64,000 nt of DNA from DASXHY01 sp036272195 (GTDB lineage: Bacteria > Verrucomicrobiota > Verrucomicrobiia > Limisphaerales > DASXHY01): NCBI GenBank assembly GCA_036272195.1, contig DATAZE010000057.1:1-64000 (forward strand). The letters run 5' to 3'. The position numbers were made by a program, and so were the translations under genes. Positions 1 to 8,727 of the stretch are shown here, piece by piece. Below the pieces are notes generated by a model. It did not search any database and had not been told where the DNA came from. It worked only from the letters and a program-made list of their open reading frames with translations. Within the stretch, counting starts at the first letter, position 1. The number at the start of each line of letters is the position of its first letter.

Positions 1-11
1 GTCAGGTCCGT

Positions 12-66
12 GCCGGCGAGACGCCGGCGCTCCCAGGGAAAGATGGAGCCTCCTTACGTCGGCTGC
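12..66. repeat. REP-like hairpin plus dispersed 21-nt repeat
   Basis: Positions 12-18 and 22-28 form a perfect 7-bp stem (GCCGGCG/CGCCGGC) with an AGA loop. The same GGCG-AGA-CGCC core recurs at 5201-5260. Positions 46-66 are an exact reverse complement of 1970-1990, and an imperfect copy lies at 2015-2034. The block therefore carries two repeat families. They look like intergenic REP-type repeats, which is known for this kind of genome; their function cannot be told from the sequence. Confidence 0.6.
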
Positions 67-95
67 TACCATTCACCCTGGATGGCAGCGCGGCG

Positions 96-1205
96 TTGGA
101 AAATCATCTGGCCCGCTTGTGCGAACAAGTCCTCGCTGAAGTTCAAACGCTAATCTCCTACCCCAAACTCGAAGCGCTTGTATTAGGCGGCGGTTACGGC
201 CGCGGACAAGGCGGCGTTCTCAAAACAACTTCCGGCGATGCCCCCTACAACGACCTGGAATTTTACGTTTTCCTGAGCGGCAACCGCATTCTTAATGAGC
301 GAAAATTTCACGCGTCGTTGCAGGCCCTCGGTGAACGCCTGTCGCCCGAAGCCGGGTTGCACATCGAGTTCAAAGTCGATTCCCTGCAGCGACTGCGCCG
401 AAGCCCGGTCACAATGTTCAGTTACGACCTGGTTTCAGGCCACCGCATTTTGTTCGGTGACGCGAATTTATTTATCGGATGCGAGCATCATTTGGATGCC
501 TCCCAAATTCCGCTCGGCGAAGCAGCCCGGCTGTTGTTCAACCGTTGCACCGGCCTGCTGCTCGCGAAGGAACTTCTCCAGAAACGCGAATTGACCACCG
601 ACGACACCGATTTTGTGGGGCGCAACCTCGCCAAAGCCCAGCTCGCGCTGGGCGATGCCGTGCTGGTGGCAGACGGAAAATATCACTGGAATTGCCTGCA
701 ACGCCGGCGCGCGCTGGCCGACCTCACGACCGATGAGGAACCGCTTTGGGCGCAGGAAGTGCAGCAGCATCATGCCGCCGGCGTGGATTTCAAACTGCAC
801 CCACGCCGAATTTTAAAATCGGCCGCGGAATTTCGTGCGGAACACGAAACCATCTCTCGCCTCGCCCAACGAGTCTGGCTGTGGCTGGAAAGCCGCCGGT
901 TAAACCAGCGATTTTCATCCGCGCACGATTACGCCTTCAGCCTGGTGGAGAAATGTGCCGGCACGCCACCGTGGCGAAACGTACTTCTGAACATCAAAAC
1001 TTTCGGCGTACGCACCGTCCTCGACCGGATGGCCGATCGCTATCCACGCGAGCGGCTGCTGAATTCGCTGCCGTTGTTGCTCTGGGACGAAGCGTTGAAT
1101 GATTTGCGGGTGAAAAGGCATTTGCAAAAGGAGTTGCGGACAACCGCATCGGATTGGCAAGGTTTCGTCGCGGCCTATCGGGCTGTTTGGCCGAAATTTA
1201 GCTGA
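96..1205 (+). CDS. nucleotidyltransferase-fold protein
   Basis: A 369-aa soluble protein. Residues 31-40 read GGGYGRGQGG and residues 52-55 NDLE, which resembles the Gly-rich loop plus acidic pair of minimal or polymerase-beta-like nucleotidyltransferases (GSxGRGE...DxD). The second acid would be Glu instead of Asp. The rest is helical with many Arg and Leu and has no membrane segment. The start chosen is TTG at 96. The frame stays open to the window edge but runs through the repeat at 12-66, so a longer N-terminus is unlikely. The phosphopantetheinyl transferase gene follows 3 nt later and the two are probably co-transcribed. The substrate is unknown; the fold call is inferred from the motif only. 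Confidence 0.6.
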   Translation: MENHLARLCEQVLAEVQTLISYPKLEALVLGGGYGRGQGGVLKTTSGDAPYNDLEFYVFLSGNRILNERKFHASLQALGERLSPEAGLHIEFKVDSLQRLRRSPVTMFSYDLVSGHRILFGDANLFIGCEHHLDASQIPLGEAARLLFNRCTGLLLAKELLQKRELTTDDTDFVGRNLAKAQLALGDAVLVADGKYHWNCLQRRRALADLTTDEEPLWAQEVQQHHAAGVDFKLHPRRILKSAAEFRAEHETISRLAQRVWLWLESRRLNQRFSSAHDYAFSLVEKCAGTPPWRNVLLNIKTFGVRTVLDRMADRYPRERLLNSLPLLLWDEALNDLRVKRHLQKELRTTASDWQGFVAAYRAVWPKFS

Positions 1206-1208
1206 CCT

Positions 1209-1982
1209 TTGAATTCGATTGCCGAAACCATTCAATGGCCCGCCCGCGCGGGCGCTCCGCCGCCGGCGGGCAGTGAAATTCACGTCTGGGCCACGACCCT
1301 CTCCGTCCCGGCCGAAACCATAAGCGAATTCGCCACGACACTTTCATCGGACGAAGTGGCGCGCGCGGGAAAATTCAAGTTCGAGAAGCATCGGAACCGC
1401 TATATTGCCGGGCGCGGCGCGCTGCGCAAAATCCTGGGACAATATTTGCAAACGCCTTCAGCCGATCTGCGCTTCACTCAATCCACGAACGGCAAGCCCG
1501 TGCTGGCGGAAGACTTCGCGAGCGCAGGCATTCACTTTAACCTCGCGCACTCCGACGATCTGGCGTTGGTCGCGGTCACGCGCCTGGGCGCGGTGGGCGT
1601 GGATGTGGAGCGCATTCGCCCGGTCAAAGAGATGGATCACCTCGTCGCCCGATTTTTTTCCCCAAGCGAAAACGAAGCGTTTCAGAAAGTCAGTGAAAAC
1701 GAAAAACCCGCGGCGTTTTTTAATCTTTGGACGCGCAAGGAAGCATTGCTCAAGGCCACCGGCGAAGGCATCACGCGCTCGCTCAGTCTGGTCGAAGTCT
1801 CATTCCTGCCCGACAAACCCGCACAATTGCTGGCCATTTCTGGCAATGCGATAAAAGCCGCGTCGTGGAGTTTGCGGGAGCTATCACCCGCAACCGGATT
1901 CACCGGAGCCATTGCCATCGAAGCGCCGGAAGTGAATGTGCAATGCTGGAAGTGGATCCCTGAATCGTGGCAGCCGACGTAA
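1209..1982 (+). CDS. 4'-phosphopantetheinyl transferase (Sfp/AcpT-type)
   Basis: This enzyme moves the phosphopantetheine arm of CoA onto a serine of an acyl, peptidyl or aryl carrier protein. It has the Sfp-superfamily signatures: FNLAHSDD at 110-117, VGVDVE at 129-134 (Mg-binding Asp/Glu) and FNLWTRKEALLKATGEG at 171-187. At 257 aa it is in the Sfp size class, larger than AcpS. The start is TTG at 1209, 3 nt after the previous stop. The stop codon (TAA) lies inside the left arm of the repeat hairpin at 1970-2034, so the last residues are encoded by the repeat. The carrier-protein partner is not in the window; a lone FabD is 59 kb away. Confidence 0.88.
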   Translation: MNSIAETIQWPARAGAPPPAGSEIHVWATTLSVPAETISEFATTLSSDEVARAGKFKFEKHRNRYIAGRGALRKILGQYLQTPSADLRFTQSTNGKPVLAEDFASAGIHFNLAHSDDLALVAVTRLGAVGVDVERIRPVKEMDHLVARFFSPSENEAFQKVSENEKPAAFFNLWTRKEALLKATGEGITRSLSLVEVSFLPDKPAQLLAISGNAIKAASWSLRELSPATGFTGAIAIEAPEVNVQCWKWIPESWQPT

Positions 1983-2034
1983 GGAGGCTCCAAACTTATC
2001 TGCCGAATTAGTATGAGCCTCCTATGTCGGCTGC
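1970..2034. terminator. hairpin from inverted repeat between convergent genes
   Basis: Arms 1970-1990 and 2015-2034 are complementary over about 20 bp with one mismatch and one bulge, separated by a 24-nt loop. The stop codons of the genes on both sides lie in the arms: TAA at 1980-1982 on the plus strand and TAG at 2034-2036 on the minus strand. The position suggests a bidirectional terminator or mRNA-end stabiliser. There is no long T tract, so intrinsic termination is inferred. Confidence 0.55.
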
Positions 2035-2651
2035 TACGTTTTTTTCTTCATGTGCCGATGCACGAAAAAATAATAAAGCCCGCCCAGTGCCAGCATCGCC
2101 CCGCCGAGCCAAATCGTGATGTGCCGCAATTCGCCCTTCATCAATTGCTCGTCCTGCCCCGCTTTGATGCCTACGTAACACAGCACCGCGCACCAAATCC
2201 CCGAGCCGAGCACCGTGAAGAGCGAGAATAATCTGTAATCCATCCGCACCACGCCCGCGGGAATGCCGATGAGATGCCGCACCACCGGCAGCAATCGTGA
2301 AATAAAAATGCCCATCGAACCGTAATGCTTCGTCCAGTTTTCCGCGCCTTCAATTTTTTCCGGCGTCACGAGAACGAGTCGCCCGTATCGCATGAACAGA
2401 GGCCGGCCGGCCAGACGCGCCGCCCAATACATGATGGTCGCGCCCAGCCACGAGCCGATGGTGCCGGCGATGACAATGCCCGTGACGCTGAGCGGAATTT
2501 TTCCCGTGTGCGCGAGATGCGCCGCGGGCGGAATGATCACCTCGCTCGGCAGCGGGATGACGGAGCTTTCCGCCGCCATCAGGAGCGCGATGAGAGGATA
2601 ACCGCCGCTCGTCAGCGCGTTCATGTACCAGTCGATGATTTGCTTGAACAT
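2034..2651 (-). CDS. DedA-family inner-membrane protein
   Basis: A 205-aa polytopic protein of the DedA/VTT (SNARE-associated Golgi) family. Such proteins sit in the inner membrane and are linked to lipid-carrier or phospholipid flipping and envelope homeostasis. It shows the early acidic and proline motif (E28...P33LPSE37) and the hallmark SRLLPVVRHLIGIPAG at 119-134. About five hydrophobic segments are visible and the C-terminus is basic (HRHMKKKT). The length is usual for the family. It converges on the phosphopantetheinyl transferase gene, and its stop codon lies in the repeat hairpin. The precise substrate cannot be told. Confidence 0.9.
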   Translation of the reverse strand: MFKQIIDWYMNALTSGGYPLIALLMAAESSVIPLPSEVIIPPAAHLAHTGKIPLSVTGIVIAGTIGSWLGATIMYWAARLAGRPLFMRYGRLVLVTPEKIEGAENWTKHYGSMGIFISRLLPVVRHLIGIPAGVVRMDYRLFSLFTVLGSGIWCAVLCYVGIKAGQDEQLMKGELRHITIWLGGAMLALGGLYYFFVHRHMKKKT

Positions 2652-2687
2652 GCGCGGTGGTTATAGCGGAAAAGTGAGCGAGCGCAA

Positions 2688-4223
2688 TTACTTTGGTGGG
2701 TTACTGTAGTAATTCTGAATGTCTGCCGGCGAGGCGGGCTGAGGCCAGACCCAATCACGACTGCGCAACCAACTTTTGATTGGGCCATCCGGCGCCGGGT
2801 CGCCACCATTGTCCACGCCATCTTTACCAATGCAATAAAGCAGGAACGTGCCGTCCGGGTTCCAATGGTATCGCAACATATGGCCGTCAACCGGGTCGCG
2901 CGGAACTTGAGGAAGAAATTCTGGAACCAGCGCATCCAAATCGGCTGGCCACGCAGCATGACGCAGCCGGTAGCGCTTCAAAGCGATGCCGGTCACCGCC
3001 ATCCGCCGGACAGCTTCAGTGGTCAAAAGTCGATCCAGCGAATGTCCGACGCTATTCACGGATTCCACTCCTAAAATAGTAAGCGCGTCATCAAGCTCGT
3101 CTCGCAACCAATTGGTGCCTGGATGGTCCAGGCCCAACGCAGTCAATTTGCGGTCACGTTCCAACAGCGCATCTTTGAAATAATCATTCGTTCGGACCTG
3201 CCTCACTGTTTCAACCAATACCTCATCGCCTTTCAAAGCCGCGAGTTCATCCGAATAAGACCAGGACACGCGCCATAATGTATCCGAAGTTTTTCGTTTC
3301 GCGATTTGCCCAAAATTGCCAAGCCAACCGACCGAACCGCCACCGCTTGAGGTCGCGGCAGAAAAAGCGGCAAACATGGCGGAAGGACTATTCGAAGTGC
3401 GCAGTTGCTGAATGGTCACGCTCGACCAGCCACGCTCAAACACGAGCGCATTCTCCATGGGCCGCACAAATTCCAGGTCCATCCAATCGCGTTGCAGCAA
3501 TGCGAGCTGCGCGTCGGTGAGATTGGTGGCCTGCAGCAATTCCCATTGGGCGTTGGCGGTAATTTGCGCCATCGCGATGCGCACCAGTTGAGAAATCAAT
3601 GTCGGCTCATTTTTCCACGCACTTTGCAGCGCCAGCAATGTGTGGACATTCGTCACGGCCGCAAATGAATCGTTTCGATGCAGAGCGTCTATCGCAGCCG
3701 AGGAAAGCAACACTGCCGCGCGCTTCATTTTTATTAAATGAGGCAACGGCATGGAGAATCCTTGTTTGTAGTCCAACTCGAAATCAAGAAACGGAAATTC
3801 ACCAGCCTGTTGAAGCAGGGCCAAACAGGGCGACTGAGATTTCAATGCCTGTTCAATATCAGCCCAGGAATTTGTTATGAAGCCGGATCCGTATTCAGAC
3901 ACGATTTCACCTTGTCGCCACCCCACCATCGCTTTGCCCGGCACTACGGTGCGCATCGCCGGCGGCACGTTTCTGTCGAGCACTCCCAAACCGGAATCCA
4001 TGGAATGAGAAGCCTCGTTGAACAACTTCAGACCATTCTTCTCCGGGTCCACCCGCGGCGGAGTCAGTTCGTTCACGTTCAACTTTTCGCCCTTGGCGCG
4101 AAGCTCATCCTTATAACGCTCAACCGCATTTTTGGACCGAACTCTTGAACTCAGAAGCAAAGTCGAAAGCGCCAGTAGAATCGCGCCTAAAAACAAAACC
4201 GGTTTGACCCACCACCTTTTCAT
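2688..4223 (-). CDS. hypothetical membrane-anchored protein, verrucomicrobial type
   Basis: A 511-aa protein beginning MKRWWVKPV with one N-terminal hydrophobic anchor (residues 8-25) and a large extracytoplasmic part. I do not recognise a catalytic domain. The C-terminal 90 residues (LKRYRLRHAAWPADLDALVP..., then DPVDG and GKDGVDNGGD) match the tail seen in many verrucomicrobial and planctomycete secreted proteins, which resembles pseudopilin C-termini. The ATG at 4223 overlaps the stop of the uracil-DNA glycosylase gene (TGATG), so translation is probably coupled. An in-frame start further upstream would lie inside that gene and is not preferred. Confidence 0.75.
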   Translation of the reverse strand: MKRWWVKPVLFLGAILLALSTLLLSSRVRSKNAVERYKDELRAKGEKLNVNELTPPRVDPEKNGLKLFNEASHSMDSGLGVLDRNVPPAMRTVVPGKAMVGWRQGEIVSEYGSGFITNSWADIEQALKSQSPCLALLQQAGEFPFLDFELDYKQGFSMPLPHLIKMKRAAVLLSSAAIDALHRNDSFAAVTNVHTLLALQSAWKNEPTLISQLVRIAMAQITANAQWELLQATNLTDAQLALLQRDWMDLEFVRPMENALVFERGWSSVTIQQLRTSNSPSAMFAAFSAATSSGGGSVGWLGNFGQIAKRKTSDTLWRVSWSYSDELAALKGDEVLVETVRQVRTNDYFKDALLERDRKLTALGLDHPGTNWLRDELDDALTILGVESVNSVGHSLDRLLTTEAVRRMAVTGIALKRYRLRHAAWPADLDALVPEFLPQVPRDPVDGHMLRYHWNPDGTFLLYCIGKDGVDNGGDPAPDGPIKSWLRSRDWVWPQPASPADIQNYYSNPPK

Positions 4224-5161
4224 CAAACAGAAGCCTTCAAGAAGAAATTCCTCTGCTTCTCGCTGATGGGCATGCCCAGTTTTTCCATGACTTGCAGCAT
4301 GTCCTCCCAAACGCGGCGCTTCTCGGCGAGGGCCTGGTTGCGCAAAAGATACGCGGGATGATACGTGGGCATCAGCGGTATGCCGCGATAAGTCTGCCAG
4401 TTGCCGCGCAGCCTGGTGATGCCGACGGTTTTGCCCAGCAACCCTTCCACCGCGGTCGCGCCCAGTGCCACGAGAACTTTCGGACGAATTAAATCAATCT
4501 GCTCATGCAGGTAGGGAATGCAGGTGTTCATTTCCTCGGGCGTGGGCTTGCGATTGCCGGCGGACTGGCCGGGCGTGTCAGGTCGGCACTTCAAAATATT
4601 CGCGATGTAAACATCGCCGCGCTGAAGGCCCGTGGTTTGAATAATTTTCGTGAGCAATTGCCCGGCCTTGCCCACGAACGGCTCGCCCTGCTCGTCTTCA
4701 TCCATGCCGGGCGCTTCTCCCACGAACATCAATTGCGCATCTATGCTTCCGACTCCGAACACCACATTTTTGCGCGACGAAGCAAGATGTGCGCATTTAA
4801 CACATGCCAACGCGCGCTGGCGCAATTCGGCAAACGCGGAGGTCTTGGCCTCAGGACTTAACGCCGAAGCCGCGACCTGCGGCGCTTCACTGGGCGAACT
4901 GAGCAAAAATTCTTTCGGCGCCGCTGGTTTAATTTCAACCGGTTTCGATGCAACCGGCGGGGCGGGAGCGGGCTTCGTCGCCGGCTGAGTTATCGGCGCA
5001 GGCGCGGGGATCCGTTTTGTCGCGGGCGGTGCAACTTGATTAAGCGCCGCCAAAGCCTCCGTCGATACCGGCACGAAACGAACGCCCTGCGATTTCAATT
5101 CCTGCAATTGGTGAATCGCCGCATCAAGGAGTTCGTGATAACCATCGGACATCACTGACAT
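4223..5161 (-). CDS. uracil-DNA glycosylase, family 4 ([4Fe-4S])
   Basis: This enzyme removes uracil from DNA as the first step of base-excision repair. The C-terminal two thirds carry the family 4 features: Cys120 and Cys123 (ACVKC) with two later Cys (LKC and NTC) as iron-sulfur ligands, GEAPGMDEDEQGEPFVG from 148 as the uracil and water-activating loop, and MPTYHPAYLLR as the DNA-binding loop. Residues 43-80 are a Pro/Ala/Lys-rich linker, so the catalytic domain is tethered to a short helical N-terminus. The start is 5161 (or 5152). The frame continues upstream only through the REP-like repeat at 5195-5267, which I treat as non-coding. Confidence 0.9.
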   Translation of the reverse strand: MSVMSDGYHELLDAAIHQLQELKSQGVRFVPVSTEALAALNQVAPPATKRIPAPAPITQPATKPAPAPPVASKPVEIKPAAPKEFLLSSPSEAPQVAASALSPEAKTSAFAELRQRALACVKCAHLASSRKNVVFGVGSIDAQLMFVGEAPGMDEDEQGEPFVGKAGQLLTKIIQTTGLQRGDVYIANILKCRPDTPGQSAGNRKPTPEEMNTCIPYLHEQIDLIRPKVLVALGATAVEGLLGKTVGITRLRGNWQTYRGIPLMPTYHPAYLLRNQALAEKRRVWEDMLQVMEKLGMPISEKQRNFFLKASV

Positions 5162-5194
5162 CGTAGCGCTGCGCGTCTGAATCGCACGCAATTT

Positions 5195-5267
5195 TTTAGT
5201 GGCACGGGCGTCTCGCCCGTGAGTTCCTGCCCTCGAAACGCACGGGCGAGACACCCGTACCACTAAA
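5195..5267. repeat. REP-like double hairpin (cacgggcg...cgcccgtg)
   Basis: Arms 5195-5221 and 5241-5267 are inverted repeats with two mismatches. The left arm is itself a perfect hairpin (CACGGGCG-TCT-CGCCCGTG, 5203-5221). It lies between two minus-strand genes, upstream of the uracil-DNA glycosylase start. It belongs with the hairpins at 12-28 and 13588-13610, which share the GGGCGAG/CTCGCCC core. Confidence 0.75.
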
Positions 5268-5271
5268 GAAA

Positions 5272-6222
5272 TTAGTGCGGGCCTTGCTTTGACTCGCCAG
5301 GCGCTTCAATTTTTCTCCGCATCTGCTCGTCCAAACCTTCGAGCGCCGTCCGATAACCGCCGGGGTGATTGGTGAGAATCACGAGTTTCGCTCGGACCTC
5401 AGCCTCAATGGCAGTCAAATTCGTCAACAACCCCGCCACCCGCTTCGACTCCATGCCGTCGAGGACCGCCTGGAAGCGCACGGGATCGCCAAAGATTTCA
5501 TTGGTGGTCAAATGCGTCCGGACTTCCGCGGCTCCCTCAGGCAAGCAAAGCAAATTCTTCACCGCTTCGGTCGTGCAGCGAGGATAGCTGCCGCCGCCAG
5601 TCGTGCTGAAATTGAAAGCGGTGTCAGCGAGCGCCTTCACCAAACCGGGATCGGCGGGTCGTTCTTCACCAATAGTTTTCGCCAACTCTTCAAGACTTTC
5701 GGAATCGTCCCGATAATGACTCTCGCTGAAAGAAGCAGCCAGCGCTCCGCAACCATTCGGACCAAGCTTCATGAGTGTCTGCGCAACCGCGCGGAGAATT
5801 TCTGGATGATATGCGTCGGCATTGGTGAAAAAACGTCCGTCTGAGACAACCAAAGCAAGCTTCGCGGCGGCCACCGAATCATCCCGCCCCGCCATCGCGA
5901 TGCCGAGTTCGTTGACGAATTGCAACATTTTCACCGGAGAGAGGATGTATTCTTCCAGGGAAATATTGGCCTCCAGCAATTCCGGCCAATGCTCCGAATA
6001 ACGTTTGTGAATCTCCCGCAGAAAAAAAACATCGCGCTCCGAGTTATCGGCAAAAGTGTGTCCTTGAAGAACTTCAGGCACAGTTGGAAAAGAATTGGGG
6101 GCAGCAGATTGCACAAGCTCATCGGCGAGACAAACCCCCGAGAGCGTTGCAAATAAAAGAATGACCAATTGCGTGCCGTTTTTCCGCAAACCTAAAATTG
6201 ATTTCAAATTCCACCTGTGCAT
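5272..6222 (-). CDS. hypothetical secreted protein
   Basis: A 316-aa protein with a likely signal peptide: a basic start (MHRWNLKS), a hydrophobic core (LVILLFATLSGVC) and an Ala-type cleavage near residue 33 (CLA|DE). The mature part is helical and acidic, with no motif I recognise. The start at 6222 was chosen because the signal peptide begins there and AAGGC precedes it; a longer frame runs far upstream across the divergent esterase gene and is not credible. It is transcribed away from that esterase. Its function is unknown. Confidence 0.7.
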   Translation of the reverse strand: MHRWNLKSILGLRKNGTQLVILLFATLSGVCLADELVQSAAPNSFPTVPEVLQGHTFADNSERDVFFLREIHKRYSEHWPELLEANISLEEYILSPVKMLQFVNELGIAMAGRDDSVAAAKLALVVSDGRFFTNADAYHPEILRAVAQTLMKLGPNGCGALAASFSESHYRDDSESLEELAKTIGEERPADPGLVKALADTAFNFSTTGGGSYPRCTTEAVKNLLCLPEGAAEVRTHLTTNEIFGDPVRFQAVLDGMESKRVAGLLTNLTAIEAEVRAKLVILTNHPGGYRTALEGLDEQMRRKIEAPGESKQGPH

Positions 6223-6321
6223 TTTGCCTTCATGAATATCATGCGGCATACCGCAAACATCCTGAATCGGCCAGTTACAATTTCGTGACGGGCGTAACGC
6301 CGACTTTCCAGTTGGTGGGTT

Positions 6322-6343
6322 CCGGGGACTTTCCAGTCCCCGG
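6322..6343. repeat. REP-like hairpin CCGGGGACT...AGTCCCCGG
   Basis: A perfect 9-bp stem (6322-6330 and 6335-6343) with a TTCC loop. It sits in the 195-nt gap between the divergent hypothetical and esterase genes. There is no T tract. It is probably a repeat unit and not a terminator, because both neighbours are transcribed away from it. Confidence 0.6.
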
Positions 6344-6417
6344 TTCCTATATGCCGGAGGTCCCCGAAATGCGGATTGCACGACCACCGCGCGCTGTTTA
6401 ATCTCAGTGCACATCCC

Positions 6418-7380
6418 ATGAAAATTATCCAAGCATTCTGCGCAACCGTTCTCCTCTGCTCCGTCGCCGGCTGCGCAAATAATCGCCTGCTCACCGATAC
6501 CACCGGCGATGGCGATTATATCATCGGGCCGGACTACACCAACGCGCCGGAACTCACCGTGAGAGACAATGTGCCGAAAGGAACCGTCCACCATTTCGTC
6601 ATGGACTCGGCGGACAGCAAAATCTATCCCGGCCTCAACGGTCCTTACAAACGCGACGTGTGGGTTTACGTGCCCAGCCAATACGTGCCCGGCACCGCCG
6701 CGCCTTTCATTGTGGCGCAGGATGGCAAAGGTTATACCAACCGGATGCCCGTCGTCCTCGACAACCTGATTTATGAGCATCGGGTGCCGGCGATGATCGC
6801 CGTGATGATCCAAAACGGCGGCGGGGACGGCAAAGGCAGCGAACGCGGGCTGGAATACGACACCGTGTCAGACCAGTACGCGAGATTCATCGAGACGGAA
6901 GTGTTGCCGCGAATTGAGCGGGATTATCAGGTGAAATTCACCGCCAACCCGGAAGGCCGCGCGGCGATCGGCGGCAGTTCCGGTGCGGCGTGCGCATTCA
7001 CGATGGCGTGGTTTCGCCCGGATCTCTATCGGCGCGTGATAAGTTATTCCGGCACCTTCGTGGACCAGGAATCGCCAGTGAACCCCAAATCACCGCACGG
7101 TGCGTGGGAATATCACGAGCATTTCATTCCGCAAAGCCCGCGCAAGCCGTTGCGCCTTTGGTTGCAGGTCGGCGAACACGATAACGGTTATCAACGCGAC
7201 GAAGCCTCTCTGCACAATTGGGTGATGGCCAACGAACGCATGGCCGACGGGCTAAAGGCCAAGGGATATCAATATCATTACGTATTCTGCAAAAACGCCG
7301 GCCACGTGGACAGAAAAGCCGTCGGCCAGACGCTTCCCGAAGCGCTGGAATGGGTGTGGCGCGGATACCCGATTAAATAA
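6418..7380 (+). CDS. esterase lipoprotein (esterase D / enterochelin-esterase-like)
   Basis: A 320-aa alpha/beta hydrolase. The N-terminus is a lipoprotein signal (hydrophobic stretch ending SVAGC, lipid Cys19), so it is likely anchored in the outer membrane or periplasm. The nucleophile elbow is GGSSG with Ser187. An Asp in the LQVGEHDNG segment and the His of NAGHVDR complete a plausible triad. The overall pattern (VWVYVP near the N-terminus, then GSSGA) fits the Esterase/CE1-like family that hydrolyses siderophore or carbohydrate esters. The start at 6418 fits the signal peptide. The substrate is not known. Confidence 0.82.
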   Translation: MKIIQAFCATVLLCSVAGCANNRLLTDTTGDGDYIIGPDYTNAPELTVRDNVPKGTVHHFVMDSADSKIYPGLNGPYKRDVWVYVPSQYVPGTAAPFIVAQDGKGYTNRMPVVLDNLIYEHRVPAMIAVMIQNGGGDGKGSERGLEYDTVSDQYARFIETEVLPRIERDYQVKFTANPEGRAAIGGSSGAACAFTMAWFRPDLYRRVISYSGTFVDQESPVNPKSPHGAWEYHEHFIPQSPRKPLRLWLQVGEHDNGYQRDEASLHNWVMANERMADGLKAKGYQYHYVFCKNAGHVDRKAVGQTLPEALEWVWRGYPIK

Positions 7381-7388
7381 AGTGCCGG

Positions 7389-8453
7389 TCAGCCCGGCCC
7401 GGCCTTCAAGGATGCCATATCGATCACAAAACGGTATTTGACGTCCTGTTTCAAGAGCCGATCCCACGCTTCATTAATTTTCTGGATCGGCGTGAGTTCG
7501 ATGTCGCACGTGATGTTGTGCTTGCCGCAAAAATCGAGCATCTCCTGTGTCTCAGTGATGCCTCCAATCGCCGAACCGGTCAGGATGCGGCGCGGCAAAA
7601 CCAAATTGAACCCCTCAACTGCAAACGGCTTCTCTGGCAGCCCTACCAGCGCGAGGGTTCCATCTAATTTCAGCAATTCCAGGTAGGCATTGATATCATG
7701 CTGCGCGGAAACCGCATCCAGGATAAAATCAAAACTGCTCGCCTGCTTTTTCATCGCGTCTGCGTCCTTGGAAATAACCACCTCATGCGCGCCCAATCTT
7801 TTTCCGTCCGCAACCTTCCCTGGAGAAGTCGTGAATAGCACCACGTGCGCGCCAAAAGCGTGCGCGAATTTCACACCCATGTGACCCAGGCCACCCAATC
7901 CCACGATGCCGACCTTTTTATTTGGACCGGCTTTCCAATGGCGCAACGGCGAATAAGTCGTGATGCCCGCGCACAACAACGGCGCCGTCGCCGCCAGGTC
8001 CAGTCCCGCCGGCACGCGCAGGACGAAAGCTTCATCCACCACAATACTCGTGGAATAACCGCCATAGGTTTGCCCGCCGAGAAATTTGTCGGGACTGTTA
8101 TAGGTGAACGTCGCGCCAGGGATGCAGAATTGCTCGAGCCCGGCCCGGCAATGCTCGCAGGTCCGGCACGAATCCACCATGCAACCCACCGCCGCAATAT
8201 CACCGGCTTTGAATTTTTTGACGCCGCCTCCGACCCGCTTCACCCGACCGACGATTTCATGCCCCGGCACGCACGGGTAAGTTGTTCCGTGCCATTCGTT
8301 CCGACCTGTGTGCAGGTCCGAATGACAAACACCGCAAAAGAGAATGTCGATTTCAACATCCGTGGGAGCCGGTTCGCGCCGCTGGATTGCAAAAGGGGCG
8401 AGCGGCGACTTCTCGCTCTGAATTGCGTAAGATCGTGCCTGGGTTGTATTCAT
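7389..8453 (-). CDS. zinc-dependent NAD(P)-alcohol dehydrogenase (YahK/CAD-like)
   Basis: A 354-aa cytosolic medium-chain dehydrogenase that interconverts alcohols and aldehydes. Catalytic zinc ligands are Cys40 (CGVCHSD) and the His of GHE at 64-66. The structural zinc site is Cys96, 99, 102 and 110. The Rossmann motif GIVGLGGLGHMG follows at about residue 180. The sequence style (NEWHGTTYPCVPGHEIVG) matches the YahK/cinnamyl-alcohol group, usually NADPH-dependent. The start at 8453 (MNTTQARSY) was chosen; upstream codons read through the repeat at 8521-8633. It converges with the esterase gene, 8 nt apart. Confidence 0.92.
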   Translation of the reverse strand: MNTTQARSYAIQSEKSPLAPFAIQRREPAPTDVEIDILFCGVCHSDLHTGRNEWHGTTYPCVPGHEIVGRVKRVGGGVKKFKAGDIAAVGCMVDSCRTCEHCRAGLEQFCIPGATFTYNSPDKFLGGQTYGGYSTSIVVDEAFVLRVPAGLDLAATAPLLCAGITTYSPLRHWKAGPNKKVGIVGLGGLGHMGVKFAHAFGAHVVLFTTSPGKVADGKRLGAHEVVISKDADAMKKQASSFDFILDAVSAQHDINAYLELLKLDGTLALVGLPEKPFAVEGFNLVLPRRILTGSAIGGITETQEMLDFCGKHNITCDIELTPIQKINEAWDRLLKQDVKYRFVIDMASLKAGPG

Positions 8454-8520
8454 AACCCGGAACATAACCGCAGATTGGAAATCGTCACCTGGCGAATGCT
8501 GTTTTTTGTAGACTGGGCAT

Positions 8521-8633
8521 TCAACGCAAAGCCGCAAAGAGGCGAAGACGCAGAGTGGAACAGCAAAACAAGACCGCATCGATCAAACATTTCATCGAAA
8601 ATTCTTCAAAACCTTTGCGTCTTTGCGTTAAGA
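8521..8633. repeat. intergenic inverted repeat (AACGCAAAG...CTTTGCGTT type)
   Basis: Arms near 8521-8537 and 8617-8633 share AACGCAAAG-N-CGCAAAG in inverted orientation. This CTTTGCGTCTTTGCGTT type is a repeat often seen between genes in environmental genomes. A weaker version lies at 56142-56225. It occupies the 274-nt gap between the divergent dehydrogenase and GH9 genes, and I saw no gene in that gap. Confidence 0.6.
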
Positions 8634-8727
8634 ATCTTTTGCGTAATTGGGGCTAAGGTCTTTTTCCCTCCGTACCGGGGCAGACTGCTGATTGTTGAAT
8701 TTCCCATTTGGCGGCACAAAAGACGGA

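Noticed and set aside
5162..5263. Extended N-terminus of the uracil-DNA glycosylase
   Set aside because: The extra residues are encoded by the REP-like hairpin, and the sequence (HGRDARAT) is a typical translation of that repeat.
6223..6813. Extended N-terminus of the secreted protein that ends at 5272
   Set aside because: It would be antisense to the esterase gene; the signal peptide begins at 6222.
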